This document shows, piece by piece, positions 1 to 11,354 of a stretch of DNA of 64,000 nt (the first letter of the stretch is position 1; each line of letters opens with the position of its first letter). The stretch is from Dipteris shenzhenensis. Taxonomy: Eukaryota; Polypodiophyta; Polypodiopsida; Gleicheniales. Made by a program: the position numbers and the translations under genes. Where the stretch lies: NCBI GenBank assembly GCA_047967505.1, contig CM106541.1. One strand, given 5' to 3'. The notes beneath the pieces are model-generated. The model had not been told where the DNA came from. It saw nothing but the letters and a program-made list of their open reading frames with translations, and made no database searches.

Positions 1-1704
1 TTGGTGATAATATGGTTCAATGCTATTGATGGGTGAGCATGGATTCCATTTGAGGCTCACAACTGACTTATGCAAGGGTGAGCATATTGAGGTGTTTCAT
101 TTTATAACTAGCTGTTCAGAAAATTTTATTATATATCGGTATCTTGAGCTTAGGAGAAGCACTAGTCGATGATCAAGGAGTAAACTCGGAAAGTCTGAAA
201 AGCTGTCCACTCCTATATACAGGATTGACAGTGCAGGCTCATGTAATTTATTAGCTTGAATATCTTGTAGCTCATTATATCCTCACATTATTGCAGTTTA
301 GAAAGTGTCGGATTTTCTTCATCTGGCACTTAGCATGTCATCAGGATTGGACTGGTTGTCCAATAAAGGGTACATTCCTCGACTTGAGAGTGCCTTGAGA
401 TAGTTTGGTCCTTATCCATCGAAAGGAATACTTTCCATCTGAACACGATCTCAGAATTTCTTGACTAGCGCTTGAGTACTTTTGCCTACATGCTATTTGT
501 ATTATATCAAGAGAGGGAAGTCGAAACTTTGAAAGTAGAGAAATTTTCACTAAGCCCTCGAGTGTTTTCTGCTTGTGCAAGACGAGAAAAGGCACGTGGA
601 CACCAGAGGGTATCATGGTGCATGTTTTCGGTTCATCATTTTTGCCATAGTAGTTGCAGTCTGCAGATCAGCATTTATGGTTGTGTTAAGCACCTATATT
701 TTTTGCAGCTTCTGTCAGATTGCTTAGCTTGCTCAACGTGTCTGAAATAAACCAGCTGTCACATAATGCTGAGTTACAGGGATGCACTCCTTGCATTTGG
801 ACTCATAAGTGCTTTTTTTTGCCCTCCCTGCACTAGGCATTTCTGCTTTTCATTTCCATGCTTATATTTTCATCTTTTGCACGACCTTTGGAGCTCCTTG
901 ATGATCTGCTTGTTTGATTCAAGAGTAGCCCTGCTAGCAACAATATCTTCGACATTATCATCATCATCATCTTCGTCATCATCATTGAGCTGTTCTTTTG
1001 CAACACAAGCAAGAACGGGAAACCAAACATGTGATCTTGTGAGGAAAGAAAAAACCCTAGCATTACTGGTTTCTAAGGTTTTTGTGCAACTTAATCACCA
1101 CAAATCACTTCATCCAATTGGTACAGCAGTACACAAAGTGGAACTACAGAAAATTTGTTATCTGTTGTGGCTGAAGACTGCAAAAGGCAGACCAAAGTCG
1201 AAATTTCACCAAGACACTGGCATGCATCTCCAGATTTTATTGCAAGGTAAATGACCACCTACACTGATCATGTAACAAGGTACTAGTTAAGGAGGGTGTA
1301 CCGCTTAGAGGGCAGGCTCATATACTAAGCCTTATGCCATAGTGGTTTCTTGAAGTTTTCACCATGATAAAAAGGGTTTTTTCTTCTTCCCACCCCTACA
1401 CTCAATTGCTGATTTAGCTCGATACAATTCTTCTCAACAAAAAGAAAAGATCCTAGTGAGAAAGGTAAGAATCAAATGGATACCACATTGGCGATAGGTT
1501 CCTCAAATGCAAAAAAATAAAATATGGATTTTCAAGGGACGCATAAGTTGCAGTCCTCTAGAGTCTAGGATTTCACATTTGTGAAAAGGTGGCTCTGATA
1601 CCAATTTTAGGAAGTGCAAATGCTAGAATGACAAAGTTAGCTTACATTTAGCCTGTTATAATGAACAGAAGTGAAACCCTAATCCAAGATTGATATCATA
1701 CTTG
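1..1704. other. Anonymous left flank with two weak exon-like stretches
   Basis: No recognisable gene or transposon. Two short stretches look more like coding than their surroundings. On the - strand (870-989) an acidic frame contains NDDDEDDDDDNVEDIVASRA followed by a charged helix-like segment; a possible acceptor (GAACAG) precedes it and a TGA ends it. On the + strand (1150-1246) a frame containing VEISPRHWHASPDFIA lies between an ACAG acceptor-like site and an AAG/GTAA donor-like site. I could not assign either to a family. They lie on opposite strands, so at most one belongs to a given gene. The poly-Ser and poly-Met readings of 950-985 are shadows of a GAT/ATC trinucleotide run. Confidence 0.3.
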
Positions 1705-2023
1705 GCTGTGATGCATCGCTTTGTACTTTGGGTAACTTCACCATGAACGTATAGAACATGACACTACAACCAATATTAGGACATTTTCCAAGAACCCCGT
1801 CTTGGTCGCTAGCCTGAAAGGTAAGTTGATAATGCCATTTATTTGGAGGATTGTAGGTTATCAAAAGCGATGCTGTGATGCATCGCTTTGTACTTTGGGT
1901 AACTTCACCATGAATGTATAGAACATGATACTACAACCAATATTAGGACATTTTCCAAGAACCCCGTCCTGGTCGCTAGCCTGAAAGGTAAGTTTATCAT
2001 GCCATTTATTTGGAGGATTGTAG
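1705..2023. repeat. Tandem duplication, period 167 bp
   Basis: Two head-to-tail copies beginning GCTGTGATGCATCGCTTTG at 1705 and 1872, running to the shared GGAGGATTGTAG. The copies differ at only a few positions, so the duplication is fairly recent relative to the decay around it. No protein family is recognisable in it; the - strand frame is open but is not convincing as a gene. Confidence 0.9.
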
Positions 2024-2568
2024 CCAAAGAGTTCCTCCAAAAATCTTCAATTGATTTCTTGTAGGTTATAGGTGTGTGTGCAATTAGTAACACTCGTAGT
2101 TGCTCTTTGCGAAGTATAGGTCATATGAAAGGCAATACATTCTAGTATAGATGTGAAGTAGTCGGATGAAACCAGATGAGGTTAGCTAGGTCAATTGATG
2201 TGACCACCATCACAAATTTGTAGGATTCAAGATTCAATGCACCTTGACAAAAAGAGGATGGCATGAACCACATGTTCTTTGTGGTTTAATTTGAAGATAA
2301 GTAGGGGCGACCTCATCAATACCTCGTGTAACATGTTATGCTTAAAGGTTGGAGTGTTACGGTTAGATTTAAGTTGTAAACCACATGTTCTTTCTTGTCT
2401 TCTTTGAAGGTAGAGATAGATGCTGTGTCATTGACAAATCATGGAATAGTTTCAAAAGAGAGTTTGTTTGAGTATACTTGTGCTTTCTAAGTTAGAAATG
2501 TATTTTTGCCTCTTTGTAGAAACGAGACATAAGTGTAAAGGGCCATTTAGCTTTTTATGTTTTAAATA

Positions 2569-2613
<45 letters not shown>

Positions 2614-2984
2614 CTAGTTTTTTGGAAGTTTTTGTTTCTTGACTTGCTTGCTTATTTTTGCTTAAGTCACCTGCTTCGTTTCTTCTTTATTTCTTGTTTT
2701 CATTCTCTTTTGTTTATTTGACGTATTTTAGTAAGCACTGGGTTTGCCCAAGAGACTCCGCGGGTCTTTAGAAACCCAGTATAGCTGCTTATGCTTGGGC
2801 ACTGATGACGACATAAGTGTTGCTTTGCTTGCTGAATATGTCTTCCTTTTGTTTTTCATAAAAGTTTTTGTTTACCTGTTTTTTCTTCTCTTTCATTTTC
2901 TCTTTTATTTTCTTTGTAGATTTTTGATCTTTAGAACAACAAAATTTCTAAATTTGTTTGATTGGACTTATTCTAGTCTTACAA
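2024..2984. other. Non-coding stretch with a (GA)n microsatellite
   Basis: No recognisable gene. An uninterrupted (GA)n tract lies at 2570-2611 apart from one C. The T-rich segment 2630-2950 gives a hydrophobic shadow ORF (2744-3001) with no family resemblance. The left boundary of the gypsy remnant that follows falls somewhere near 2980; no LTR, primer site or gag is visible here, so that element is truncated on this side. Confidence 0.5.
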
Positions 2985-3707
2985 AGGTATATCAAAAGTA
3001 GAGAAAGATGAAGTTGCCAAGTAGATCCAGGAGCTCTTGGACAAAGGTGTCATCACTCATAGTCAATCTCCCTTCGCTTCCCCTATTTTGTTGGTGAAGA
3101 AGGATGGTACTTTTAGATTATGCATTGACTATGGAGAGAGGAATAAAATGACTACTAAAAATAGATTCCCCATCCCTAGGGTGGATAATTTGTTGGATGA
3201 ACTAAATGGATCTTGATACTTTTCTAAGTTAGACCTCAGTTCGGGGTATCATCAAACAAGAATCAATGAAGGTGATGAACACAAAGCTGCCTTCATGACA
3301 GAAAGAGGGCACCATGAATTTAAAGTGATGTCTTTTGGGCTCACTAATGCTCCTGCCACTTTCCAGTACTTGATGAACCTGATTCTTGCGCCTTAGCTCT
3401 TCAAGTGAACTGGTATTTTTTTATGACGCCCCTATATAGCAGGAGTAAGAAGGAGCATTTACAACGTGCGAACCAAGTGCTGGAGATTCTCAGAATGCAT
3501 CAAATTTATGCCAAGCCTTCCAAGTGTGCACAATTTTATGGTGCAAAAGGTGGACTACCTATGCCACATTATTACTCTGGAGGGCATTTTAGTGGATCCT
3601 TCTAAGGTACAAGTGATTAAGCTGTGGCCGATCCCTCTAGCAATTGCTCAGTTCAGAGGATTCTTTACATCAAGTAAGCATCTCCTTGTCATGGGTTGGG
3701 AAGATAC
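2985..3707 (+). pseudogene. Ty3/gypsy reverse transcriptase remnant (left half of interrupted chromovirus)
   Basis: Translation across frames gives the ordered Ty3/gypsy RT blocks: [72 protein letters not shown], then KVDYLCHIITLEGILVDPSK and LWPIP...QFRGF, the usual end of the RT domain. The FxDD catalytic box is degraded; one frame reads F-F-Y-D-A. Several in-frame stops (CAG to TAG in the first block) and at least two frameshifts make it non-functional. It breaks off just after the RT domain, where a copia element begins at about 3711. The RNase H end of a gypsy polyprotein resumes on the same strand at 8135, so this is probably the left half of one element. The left half is more decayed than the right, which leaves some doubt. 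Confidence 0.85.
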
Positions 3708-3710
3708 TTA

Positions 3711-4740
3711 ATCTCCAGCCCAATTTGAGTCACTATAAGCACACATCTGCTAGTCACCCCCCCTAAGAAACATCAAGCCATAAGACTTAGTACCTTGTAA
3801 GTATCGAAAAATGCGTTTTACAGCCTACCAATGCAGAGTCTTTGGACTGTGCATATATCTGCTCACTTGTGAAATTGCAAACTAAATATTAGGCCGAGTA
3901 TTGCACAGATAAATGAGGCATCCAACAACCTGGCTGCAAATTGTGACATCAACTGGTTCACCTCCATCATACATAGTAAGTTTCAGCCCTGGCTCCATGG
4001 GAGTGGCTATGGCTTGCAATCATGCATCGTGAACCGATCCAAAAGCTTCTGCACATACTTGGATTGAGACATGATGATGCCACGTCTCTCTTGTATGTGA
4101 GCTGGATCCCCAAATAGAAACGAAGCATGCCCAAATCTGACATATCAAATGTGGCTTTCAACCCAGCTTTGAAATCTGCAATTATTCCTTCATTAGAACC
4201 TGTGAGCAGCATGTCATCTTAATAAAGAATGATGACCAAAATATCCCCCCCATCTTTCTTGATGTAGAGGGTACTTTCAGTTGGACTGGTAGTGAGACCC
4301 TTGCTGGTCAGAAAGGCATCAATCTTCGAATACCAAGCTCGTGGAGCTTGTTTCAGACCATACAAAGTCTTATTCAGATTGCATACTTTATGGGCTGCAC
4401 CTGACACCTCAAAACCGGGAGGTTGTTTCACATAAACCTCTTCCAAGGAAAGCTGTTTTTATATCGAACTAATGTACATGCCAATCAAAATGTGCAGCCA
4501 TGGCAATCACTGACCTAATAGTAGTCATCCTGGAAGTAGGAGCAAAAGTCTCCTCATAATCAATGCACTTTTTTTGAGCATAACCATTGGCAACTAGCCT
4601 TGCCTTGTACCTGTCAATAGACCCATCTGGCTTTCTCTTGACCTTGAAAACCCATTTGGTACCTATGGCATTGGTGGCAAATCCACAAGATTCCAAGTCT
4701 GATTCTTATCAGTGGACTGCAACTCATCCTTCATGGCATT
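3711..4740 (-). pseudogene. Copia reverse transcriptase and start of RNase H (permuted element)
   Basis: The - strand gives copia RT blocks in order: NAIGTKWVFKVKRKPDGSI, RYKARLVANGYAQ, DYEETFAPTSRM, EEVYVKQPPGFE, LYGLKQAPRAWY, then the catalytic region reading LVIILY-stop-DDMLLTGSN, where the residue before DD is a stop codon. Downstream come RYLQGTKSYGLMF and YSDSNWAGD, the first RNase H block, where the element stops at about 3711. A frameshift lies near 4450 and others occur nearby, so no intact product can be made. The rest of the RNase H is found 4.4 kb away at 7697-8134. Confidence 0.88.
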
Positions 4741-6345
4741 CATCCAATGCACATTATATTGAGCCTCCTCAAAAGAGTCAGGCTCTTCATCCAGAAGTGC
4801 ACCAATAAAAACTGAATCCACAAAATGCGACCCCTCTTCATGTTTGGATGCACTACGAGTTCTGCGAGGCAAAGGAGCATCAAGCTTACTATCCTTGAGA
4901 GTTTGGAGCAGCCAATGAGGAACTGATTTGGCAGCCTGAGTTTCTGTCCTTTCCTGTCTAACTGCATCTTCCACTTCTTGTGGAGGAACGGGATCAGCCT
5001 GGGCTGAATCGGGGCATGTGGACCAGGAGGGGATGGCTGTGTATCCTGAATTTTAGAAGGCATATCAGCTGGAGAACCCAAAGCAAGAGGTAATATACTT
5101 TCAAAAACATCATCTGATGTAGAAGAAGCGGGCACATTAAATTCAGCTTGTGTATGTGCTGAATTTTTTGAAAAGATTACATCTCTGCTAACATAAATCT
5201 TGCGTGAAGCAGGATTGTAGAGACGGTAACCTTTGCTCTCTGCACTGTACCCAACAAATATGCAATTAATTGCCTTGTCGGACAGATTATGTTGAAGCTC
5301 GACATGCACATGGGCATATGCAACACATCCAAACACACGAAAATGTTCCACTTGAAGGCTTTCTTCCGTGCTAAACTTCATAAGGAGTCTTTGTTCTCAA
5401 AGCCTTAGTGGGAGCCCGATTTAAAACATAGTTGGCACACATGATGAGACCTTCAAGCCAAAACCGGTAAGGCAACTTTTTACTTGTAAGCATGCATCTA
5501 TCCATCTCCATAAGAGTTTGATTTTTTCGCTCATCTTTGCCATTTTGCTGAGGGGTTAGCCTCATTGTAAGCTGATGTGTGATGCCCTTCAAAGTGTCGA
5601 AAATGCTTCAACACATCTGACTTTTACCGTAAACCATAGACCCAAGTGTAATTTGAGTAGTCATCAATAAAGGTGACATAGTAGAGATAACCACCCAATG
5701 CAGGAGTCCTCATGGGACGACAGATATCACTATGAATGAGCTGTAATTTCCGAACAGTTCGTACTGCACCATCCTTCTTGAAGGGAAACCTGTGCATCTT
5801 CCCAAGTATGCACCCTTCACATGTATGAGGGGGAGGTGACTCCAAAGGAGGCAAAGCATCAACCAAGAATGTTTTTGAAGTGTCATCAAGCTGCCATAAC
5901 TCATATGCCCATATCTAGCATGCCATAACTCAACATTCTGCATAGCAGCTGTGGGAGAAGAAACTGCAAGTGCATCATCTAGTCTTTTCTCAAAAACATC
6001 AAGCTGAAAAAGTCCACGAAATAGCGTGCCAGAGAGTCTCAAGGCATAATCACCTTCCCTATCTCGGACTGCACACTTGTCATCTTCAAAGACAACGTGA
6101 AATCCTCTTTTATTGAGAGAAGACACTGAAAGCGAATTCTTCTTGATTCCAGGTACATAAAGCACATCATGGATTCTGAAATTGGTGCCATTTGTGGCTG
6201 TAAGTACAATCTCACCAATGCCACGAATTGAATAAGAAGAATCATTTGCACAAGACACCCTTTTTCCAATGGGTGATGGATGCAGAGAATCAAACAAACA
6301 CTTCCTGGAAGTGATATGTTTTGTGGCACCACTATCAAAGTATCA
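4740..6345 (-). pseudogene. Copia protease and integrase (permuted element)
   Basis: The protease active site DSGATKHI is intact at about 6330-6305, directly after a nonsense codon. It is followed by the long GAG-pre-integrase segment (GIGEIVLTATNG, DVLYVPGIKKNSLSVSSL) and the integrase zinc finger with ELWHARYGHM and CEGCILGKMHR. The integrase core shows IHSDICRP and FIDDYSNYTW, and the third part shows LTPQQNGKDERKNQTLMEM, YVLNRAPTKAL, then VFGCVAYAHV and FVGYSAESKGYRLYNP. Stops and frameshifts separate the blocks, for example between FIDDYSNYTW and the TPQQNG block. The order and content are typical of plant copia. Confidence 0.88.
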
Positions 6346-7432
6346 ATTATTCAATGTCTCATTGACATTGAAAGTACATAAATCCTTAGAAGACTCATAA
6401 CTGCAAGTCAGAAAAGCATAAGAGTCATCCTCAGAGGTGGTTGTAATATCTGGAGCAACCACCTGAAAATCAGGACTGCTAGTCAGAAAGGCATACTCTT
6501 CTTTCACTAAGTTGGCTGAAGCATCACCACCATCATGTGCATGAGGAGCTGAATCTGTGAGAGCCATACCAGAATCCTTTTTCTTTTCCTCAGCAATTCT
6601 TTTCTTGCATTCCCCAATGTAGTGACCCGGCTTCTTGCAATAATGACAAACACCCTTTCTCTTGGGCTTCTCTGCATCATTCTTAGCGTTGTGAGAAGGC
6701 TGTCCAGAATTAACTTTATGCTAATGTGAAGGCTGATTTGCATGTTGCTTATGTTGCCCCTTCCCTTTGGGCTTGAATTTTGAAAGCATCGCATGTTCAC
6801 CAGCTCGTGAAGCCATGTTCTTCCTGGTTTATTCTTCGTGCAACAAAAGTCCTATCAACTCATGAAAATTGAGAGGGTTGCCACCCCCCCTCAATGACAA
6901 ATTCAATGAGATGTGAAAGCCAAGATAAGACTCAGGAAGAGAATTCAGAGTGGTAGTGACCATCTTTGAATCTAGAATGATCTCATCAATATTCAACAAT
7001 TACTCTCTCAAATTCTGAAGTTTAGAGAGGTGCTCAGACATAGAGTCACCCTCATCCATATGAGCATGAGTCAACTCTCTCTTCAGGAAAGAGACCCTAG
7101 CATCATTGCGGGCTGAAAACATACTCTCCAAAATATCCCAAGCTGCCTTCGAGGTCTTGCATGACCGAATGTGCGGAATGATAAACCTTTTCCACCTTGT
7201 TGAGGAGGAGTGGCAGGTGCAACCACATTTTCTGGCTGTGGCTCATCCCCATTGACATAGTTCCATAAGTGTTCGCCAACTAGGATATGGCGAACCATAA
7301 AACTCCATCGAGAGTAGTTGGTACCATGAACTTAGTTCCATAAGTGCTCGCCAACTAGGATATGGCGAACCATAAAACTCCATCAAGAGTAGTTGGTACC
7401 ATCGAACTTATCCTCTTGTGTGAGGACTCCAT
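6346..7432 (-). pseudogene. Copia gag with CCHC zinc knuckle (permuted element)
   Basis: The N-terminal part reads DKFDGTNYS-stop-WSFMVRHILV followed by LWNYVNGDEPQPE, the familiar start of plant copia gag. The nucleocapsid zinc knuckle CHYCKKPGHYIGEC (CX2CX4HX4C) is intact near 6610-6655 and is preceded by a Lys-rich stretch. A 75 bp tandem duplication (7258-7407) sits in the first gag block. The ATG at 7432 is not in the same frame as the DKFDGTNYS block, so a frameshift or a different start must be assumed. Several stops make the gene non-functional. Confidence 0.8.
7258..7407. repeat. Tandem duplication in copia gag, period 75 bp
   Basis: Two head-to-tail copies containing TTCCATAAGTG(T/C)TCGCC start at about 7261 and 7336, with three or four differences between them. 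The period is a multiple of three, so the gag frame itself is not shifted by the event, and the same block is simply encoded twice. Confidence 0.9.
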
Positions 7433-7659
7433 GTGAGTCGGAGAGTGAGAGCTGAAAGCAATAGTTGCAATAGAAGAGTGTAGTACAACTGAAGAGTGGG
7501 ATAGGTTTTGTCTAAGTGACAAAACCTTATCCTTCACTAACCATAGTTAGTGAACTAACTGTGGTTAGGGGAAAAAACCTCTAAAATGAGGAAAAAGTGC
7601 CCCTAACCTACTTATTACATTACATTGGTCACTGCGAAATTATAACAATAATTCTAACA
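7433..7659 (-). repeat. Internal LTR of the permuted copia element
   Basis: On the - strand a purine-rich tract ending in GCAGGGGGG is followed by TGTTAGAATTATTG, the usual polypurine-tract and LTR start, immediately after the RNase H stop codon at 7697. The segment runs to about CTCACA before the gag start, roughly 227 bp. I see no initiator-Met primer site (TGGTATCAGAGC) after it, so the 3' border is uncertain and the primer site may have been lost. Its position between RNase H and gag is the main reason for calling the element permuted. Confidence 0.55.
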
Positions 7660-7696
7660 CCCCCCTGCAGTGCCAATGGCATGTACAAGGAAATGA

Positions 7697-8134
7697 TTAA
7701 TCACCAAAAGGAGATAAGTTCAGGGCACTGCGAAATGCCTCAAACTTTTCACGTGGAAGTGCTTTGGTAAAAATGTCTGCAACATTGTCATGTGTTGACA
7801 CGTAGATCATACTGATCTCTCCTGCATGCAACTTCTCTCTGACGTAGTGATAGTGAACCTCAATGTGCTTCGTGCGAGCATGAAACACATGATTTTTTGC
7901 CACTGCAATAGCACTCTGACTATGAGTGAGAATTGGAGAAGGACCCTCCAATGAAAGATGAAGATCAGCAAATAAACGACGCAGCCAAACACATTCAACT
8001 GTCGTTGTGAAAGCTGCCCTGTACTCAGCTTCACATGAGGAGGTAGCTAGTGTAGATTGTTTCTTGCTCAACCAAGAAATACAAGCTTTGCCCAAAAAGA
8101 AACAATTGCCACTTGTGGACTGCCTAGTGTCATA
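7697..8134 (-). pseudogene. Copia RNase H C-terminal part (permuted element)
   Basis: An open frame encodes YDTRQSTSGNCFFLGKACIS, WLSKKQSTLATSSCEAEYRA, ECVWLRRLF and HIEVHYHYVREKLHAGEI, VADIFTKALPREKFEAF, and ends at 7697. These are the conserved C-terminal copia RNase H blocks, including the D-x-F-T-K-A motif. The frame is open from the junction at 8134 to the stop. The longer ORF that starts at 8206 runs into antisense gypsy sequence beyond 8134 and should be ignored there. Confidence 0.9.
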
Positions 8135-9704
8135 GTCGTACCGAAGAGGAAAAGACAATAAGGTTGTTGATGCGTTGTCTCGCATTATGCACAACCTGAG
8201 TTTCACGGTATTAGAGAGTGCTCTAATGACCGAGATAAGAGAAACTCAAAAAGTGGACGAGTTTGTCCAGAGCTTATGGCCTAAAGCTCATGTGTTAAAA
8301 CCCAGGGAAAATGAAAAGGATGACCTGGCATCCAGAAAAGGCCGAACTTATGCAAGATATACCATAAGGGATGGTATGCTAGTTAGAAATGGCAAGGTTG
8401 TAGTACCTAGTCAGAATGATCTCAGGCAGAGAGTCATTCGACAGTGCCATGATAGCCCGTGTGCGGGACATCCAGGAGTCGAGAAGACATATGATCTCGT
8501 GAAGTGAGATTTCTTTTGGCCAAAGATGAAAAAGCATATTCATGAATATGTGACACGGTGTTTCTCGTGTCAGGTAAGTAAGGCCGAGCGGGTGAAGCCA
8601 CCCGGACTTTTACAGCCCTTGGAGATACCACTAAGTAAGTGGGAGAGCATTTCCATGGACTTTATTATAGGACTGCCTACGACACAAGGAGGGTATGATT
8701 CTATCCTTGTGGTAGTTGATCGTCTAACCAAGATGGCTCACTTCATTCTGACTAGAGAGTCTGTTAGTGCTCCGCAAGTGGCGGATTTGTTCATTAGACA
8801 TATATTTCGTCTGCATGGATTGCCTAGATCCATAGTGTCAGACAGAGATGTCAGATTTACGGGTCATTTTTGGACAGCGGTATTTGAGACACTAAGGATT
8901 GAGTTGGGAATGAGTAGTGGGGATCATCCTGAGACGGATGGTCAGACGGAGAGAGTCAACCAAAATTTAGAGGACATGCTGAGGGCATATGTGTCATTGA
9001 GGCAACATACATGGGACAAGTGGTTGCCATTGTTGGAGTTTGCCTGCAATGATAGGAAACATTCCTCTACCGGGTTCAGTCCGTTTGAATTGAACTATGG
9101 TTATAGACCAGCCAATCCAACTATAGTTGGAGTACCTCAGAAAGTGCCTAGTGCCGCGAACTTTGTAGTTCAGATGCGAGAGATGCTAGCACTTGTGAGA
9201 GCTAATATCCGCCAGGCTATGGATAGAGCCAAGGTGTATGCGGATGAAAACCGGTCTATAAGAGTATTTAAGGAAGGAGAAAAAGTTTTTCTCAAAGTTC
9301 CTTCGCACTCGAAGTCGTTGACTTCAGGAGAGTGTGCTAAGTTATCACCTCGATACTGTGGGCCGTGGTTAATTCTAAAGAGAATAGGCAGTGTAGCCTA
9401 TAAATTAGAATTGCCACAGGGGTGTAAGGTGCATCCGGTTTTTCATGTTTCGCGCTTAAAGAAATTTTTGCATACAGGTGACTCACTAATCGAAGGTGTG
9501 GTTTTGTTTCAGGAGATAGAGGATATTGCAAGGCGCAAGCCAACAAGAATCCTGGACCGAGGAACAATGCAAATACGAAATCGGAAGATACCCACGGTGT
9601 TGGTTGCATGGCATGGTCAGCCTCTATCGAAAGCTACCTGGGAATCCGTACACCAGTTACGGAGAGTGTTCCCAGATTTCATCATCGAGGACGCTGATGC
9701 TTGA
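8135..9704 (+). pseudogene. Ty3/gypsy chromovirus RNase H end, integrase and chromodomain
   Basis: The frame enters as YRRGKDNKVVDALSR, the very end of gypsy RNase H, then runs through the integrase zinc finger (H..H with CHDSPCAGHPGVEKTY and CFSCQVSKAERVKPPGLLQP). It continues into the core with SMDFIIGLP (first D), VVVDRLTKMAHF, SDRDVRF (second D) and HPETDGQTERVNQNLEDML (final E). After FELNYGYRP comes the GPF/Y-like region and HPVFHVSRLKKF. The last 50 residues (ILDRGTMQIRN, VLVAWHG, ATWESVHQLRRVFPDF) form a chromodomain, which defines a chromovirus. A single stop at 8505-8507 (AAG TGA GAT, expected Arg) interrupts it; from 8526 to 9704 the frame is open for 392 codons. It is much better preserved than the RT remnant at 2985-3707. 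Confidence 0.9.
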
Positions 9705-10380
9705 AGAGGGAAGGAATGTTATGCTCTAGCCGAGATAGCATGACCTCGGAAAGATCGGTGGGCATTTTCTCTTAGATGACCAACTTTTGTAATAGTTAAT
9801 GTGCGTAAATGAAATGGTCAAGAGAAGTAACTGCCAAGGTCCTAGGTGAGGGTGAAATGGCATTGACTAGGTAGTTCTGAGTGCTAAGGCCTAGGTGCAC
9901 CTAAATGTGCAATAATGCCAAGGGGCAAGTGGTTTTAAATGTGCCCCAAGAGAGGGGTAAAAAGGTGCACCAAGTGGAGAGGCTAAAATGATGACATTTG
10001 GCAAGGAGAACTATCTAGGGAAATGAGGGTCTCGTGGATAAGCATGATAAAAACAAAGGAACGAACGAATTTGAATATCTGTGATCCACGAGAGTTAGGC
10101 TGGGTGGAACAATTGAATGCCATCGCCCATGATCTGTGTCAACGTAGAAATAGAGATTCGTGAACAAGAGATATAGTTTTTGATATAGAAGTTCTGGAAA
10201 CTAGGGCTTCGAATTGCACAACACTTACCTCCACATATGCTGAATAGTAATCTCCAATCATGATGACCAAATACGAGTGCTATCGACAGCGAAACTTATA
10301 AAATATATTTTCACATACACTCCTGAATATGTCATCCTTTTAAGACTGATGATTTATTGCACATTTGAGTAGACTCGCGA
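9705..10380 (+). repeat. Polypurine tract and probable 3' LTR of the gypsy element
   Basis: Directly after the integrase stop comes GAAGAGGGAAGGAA, a typical polypurine tract, followed by TGTTATGCTCTAGCC, a plausible LTR start at 9718. No second LTR copy is present in the window to compare with, so the right border is a guess. Confidence 0.5.
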
Positions 10381-11354
10381 ATTTTCTTGTCTTTATGTTA
10401 CACTAATCATTCGATCACACATTTAAAGACTAGGGGCTTTCTGTTTTATATGAATCCCTGTTTTATTCAACAGTTATAGAATTAGTAGGCATTTACTATT
10501 CTTTTACGTTAGCAGATCCTTGGTTTTCTTTCTTGGCTTTAAGGTATAGAGATAGAGAATGAATTATGATGACTTGATTGAATGTGAATTATCTCACACT
10601 GTTCTAGGGGGCATTCGATATTTGCAGATCGCTAGTTTTAAATAGTGTTGAGAGGGTTCTACTTAATGTTTGATGGACAGCTTGACATGCCAAGAGATGT
10701 AGGGTTGGAAAACATTCCCAGAAATGACAATCTCATTCATAGCTCTCAGTTTTTGCATGTTGTATTTTTGTGTCTGTGAAATGCGTGGGTGCCTACCCAT
10801 GATCTGCAGCTTGTAGTTGCTTGAGAAACTTTGTATTGTTTGGTATGTATTATCGTTAAAGATCTTGCACTATCAAATTCAGAACTAAGTATTTGGAGTG
10901 ATAAGCCAACGTTTAGAGCCATTTCCGACTACTCTCTCTCTCTCTCTCTTTTCAGCCAACAAAATGGGACTTTGACTCTCACATTGTTCTAAGGAGTGGG
11001 GAGCAAGCTTCAAGGTATAATGTGTTGAGTTTTGGTATTTTTAAAGCATGTTTTTAGGAGCTAGGTGGCTAACATCTAGATGAGAAGGCTTGATGTTTGT
11101 GAGTTAAAGCCATTGGTGGACACAAAATGAATATATCTTGTGTTGATGGTTCAAGGTTGTGGGTGACTCACGAGATTAAATATGAAGTGTTCATTATAAC
11201 TTTCATGAGCTTGGGCATGATCTAAACATTTGATGTGCTTTTCTTGTGAGTGAAAATGTATGATAGAATTGGTGTTTTTAAACCTTGTGGTTTGCTTTTA
11301 CATGAAGAGGTTGAGCATGTTCATGACTATGCTTATAAACTTTTGGTACACTAG
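10381..11354. other. Anonymous non-coding stretch
   Basis: No gene, repeat family or RNA recognised. It contains a short (TC)n tract near 10933-10951. Part of it may be the end of the gypsy 3' LTR. Confidence 0.4.

Larger units (their letters stand above)
3711..8134 (-). mobile_element. Circularly permuted Ty1/copia element with a single internal LTR
   Basis: Reading the - strand from 8134 downwards, the order is: C-terminal RNase H (8134-7697), polypurine tract and LTR (7659-7433), gag (7430-6350), protease, integrase (about 6340-5100), then RT and the start of RNase H (4740-3711). A normal copia would have LTRs outside and RNase H last. The RNase H is cut at WAGD at the 3711 end and resumes with YDTRQSTSG at the 8134 end, so the two outer ends are adjacent parts of one domain with no visible loss. 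The flanks are gypsy RT on the left and the gypsy RNase H end on the right; roughly 200 codons of gypsy are missing at the site. This is what integration of a linearised one-LTR circle, or of one unit of a tandem array, would leave. The element is dead: many stops, and a stop within the RT YxDD box. Confidence 0.8.

Noticed and set aside
2744-3001. Hydrophobic 85-codon ORF
   Set aside because: T-rich DNA translation with no signal peptide context or family resemblance.
8135-8206. Extension of the copia RNase H ORF upstream to 8206
   Set aside because: That stretch is antisense to the gypsy RNase H end (YRRGKDNKVVDALSR); the junction is at about 8134.
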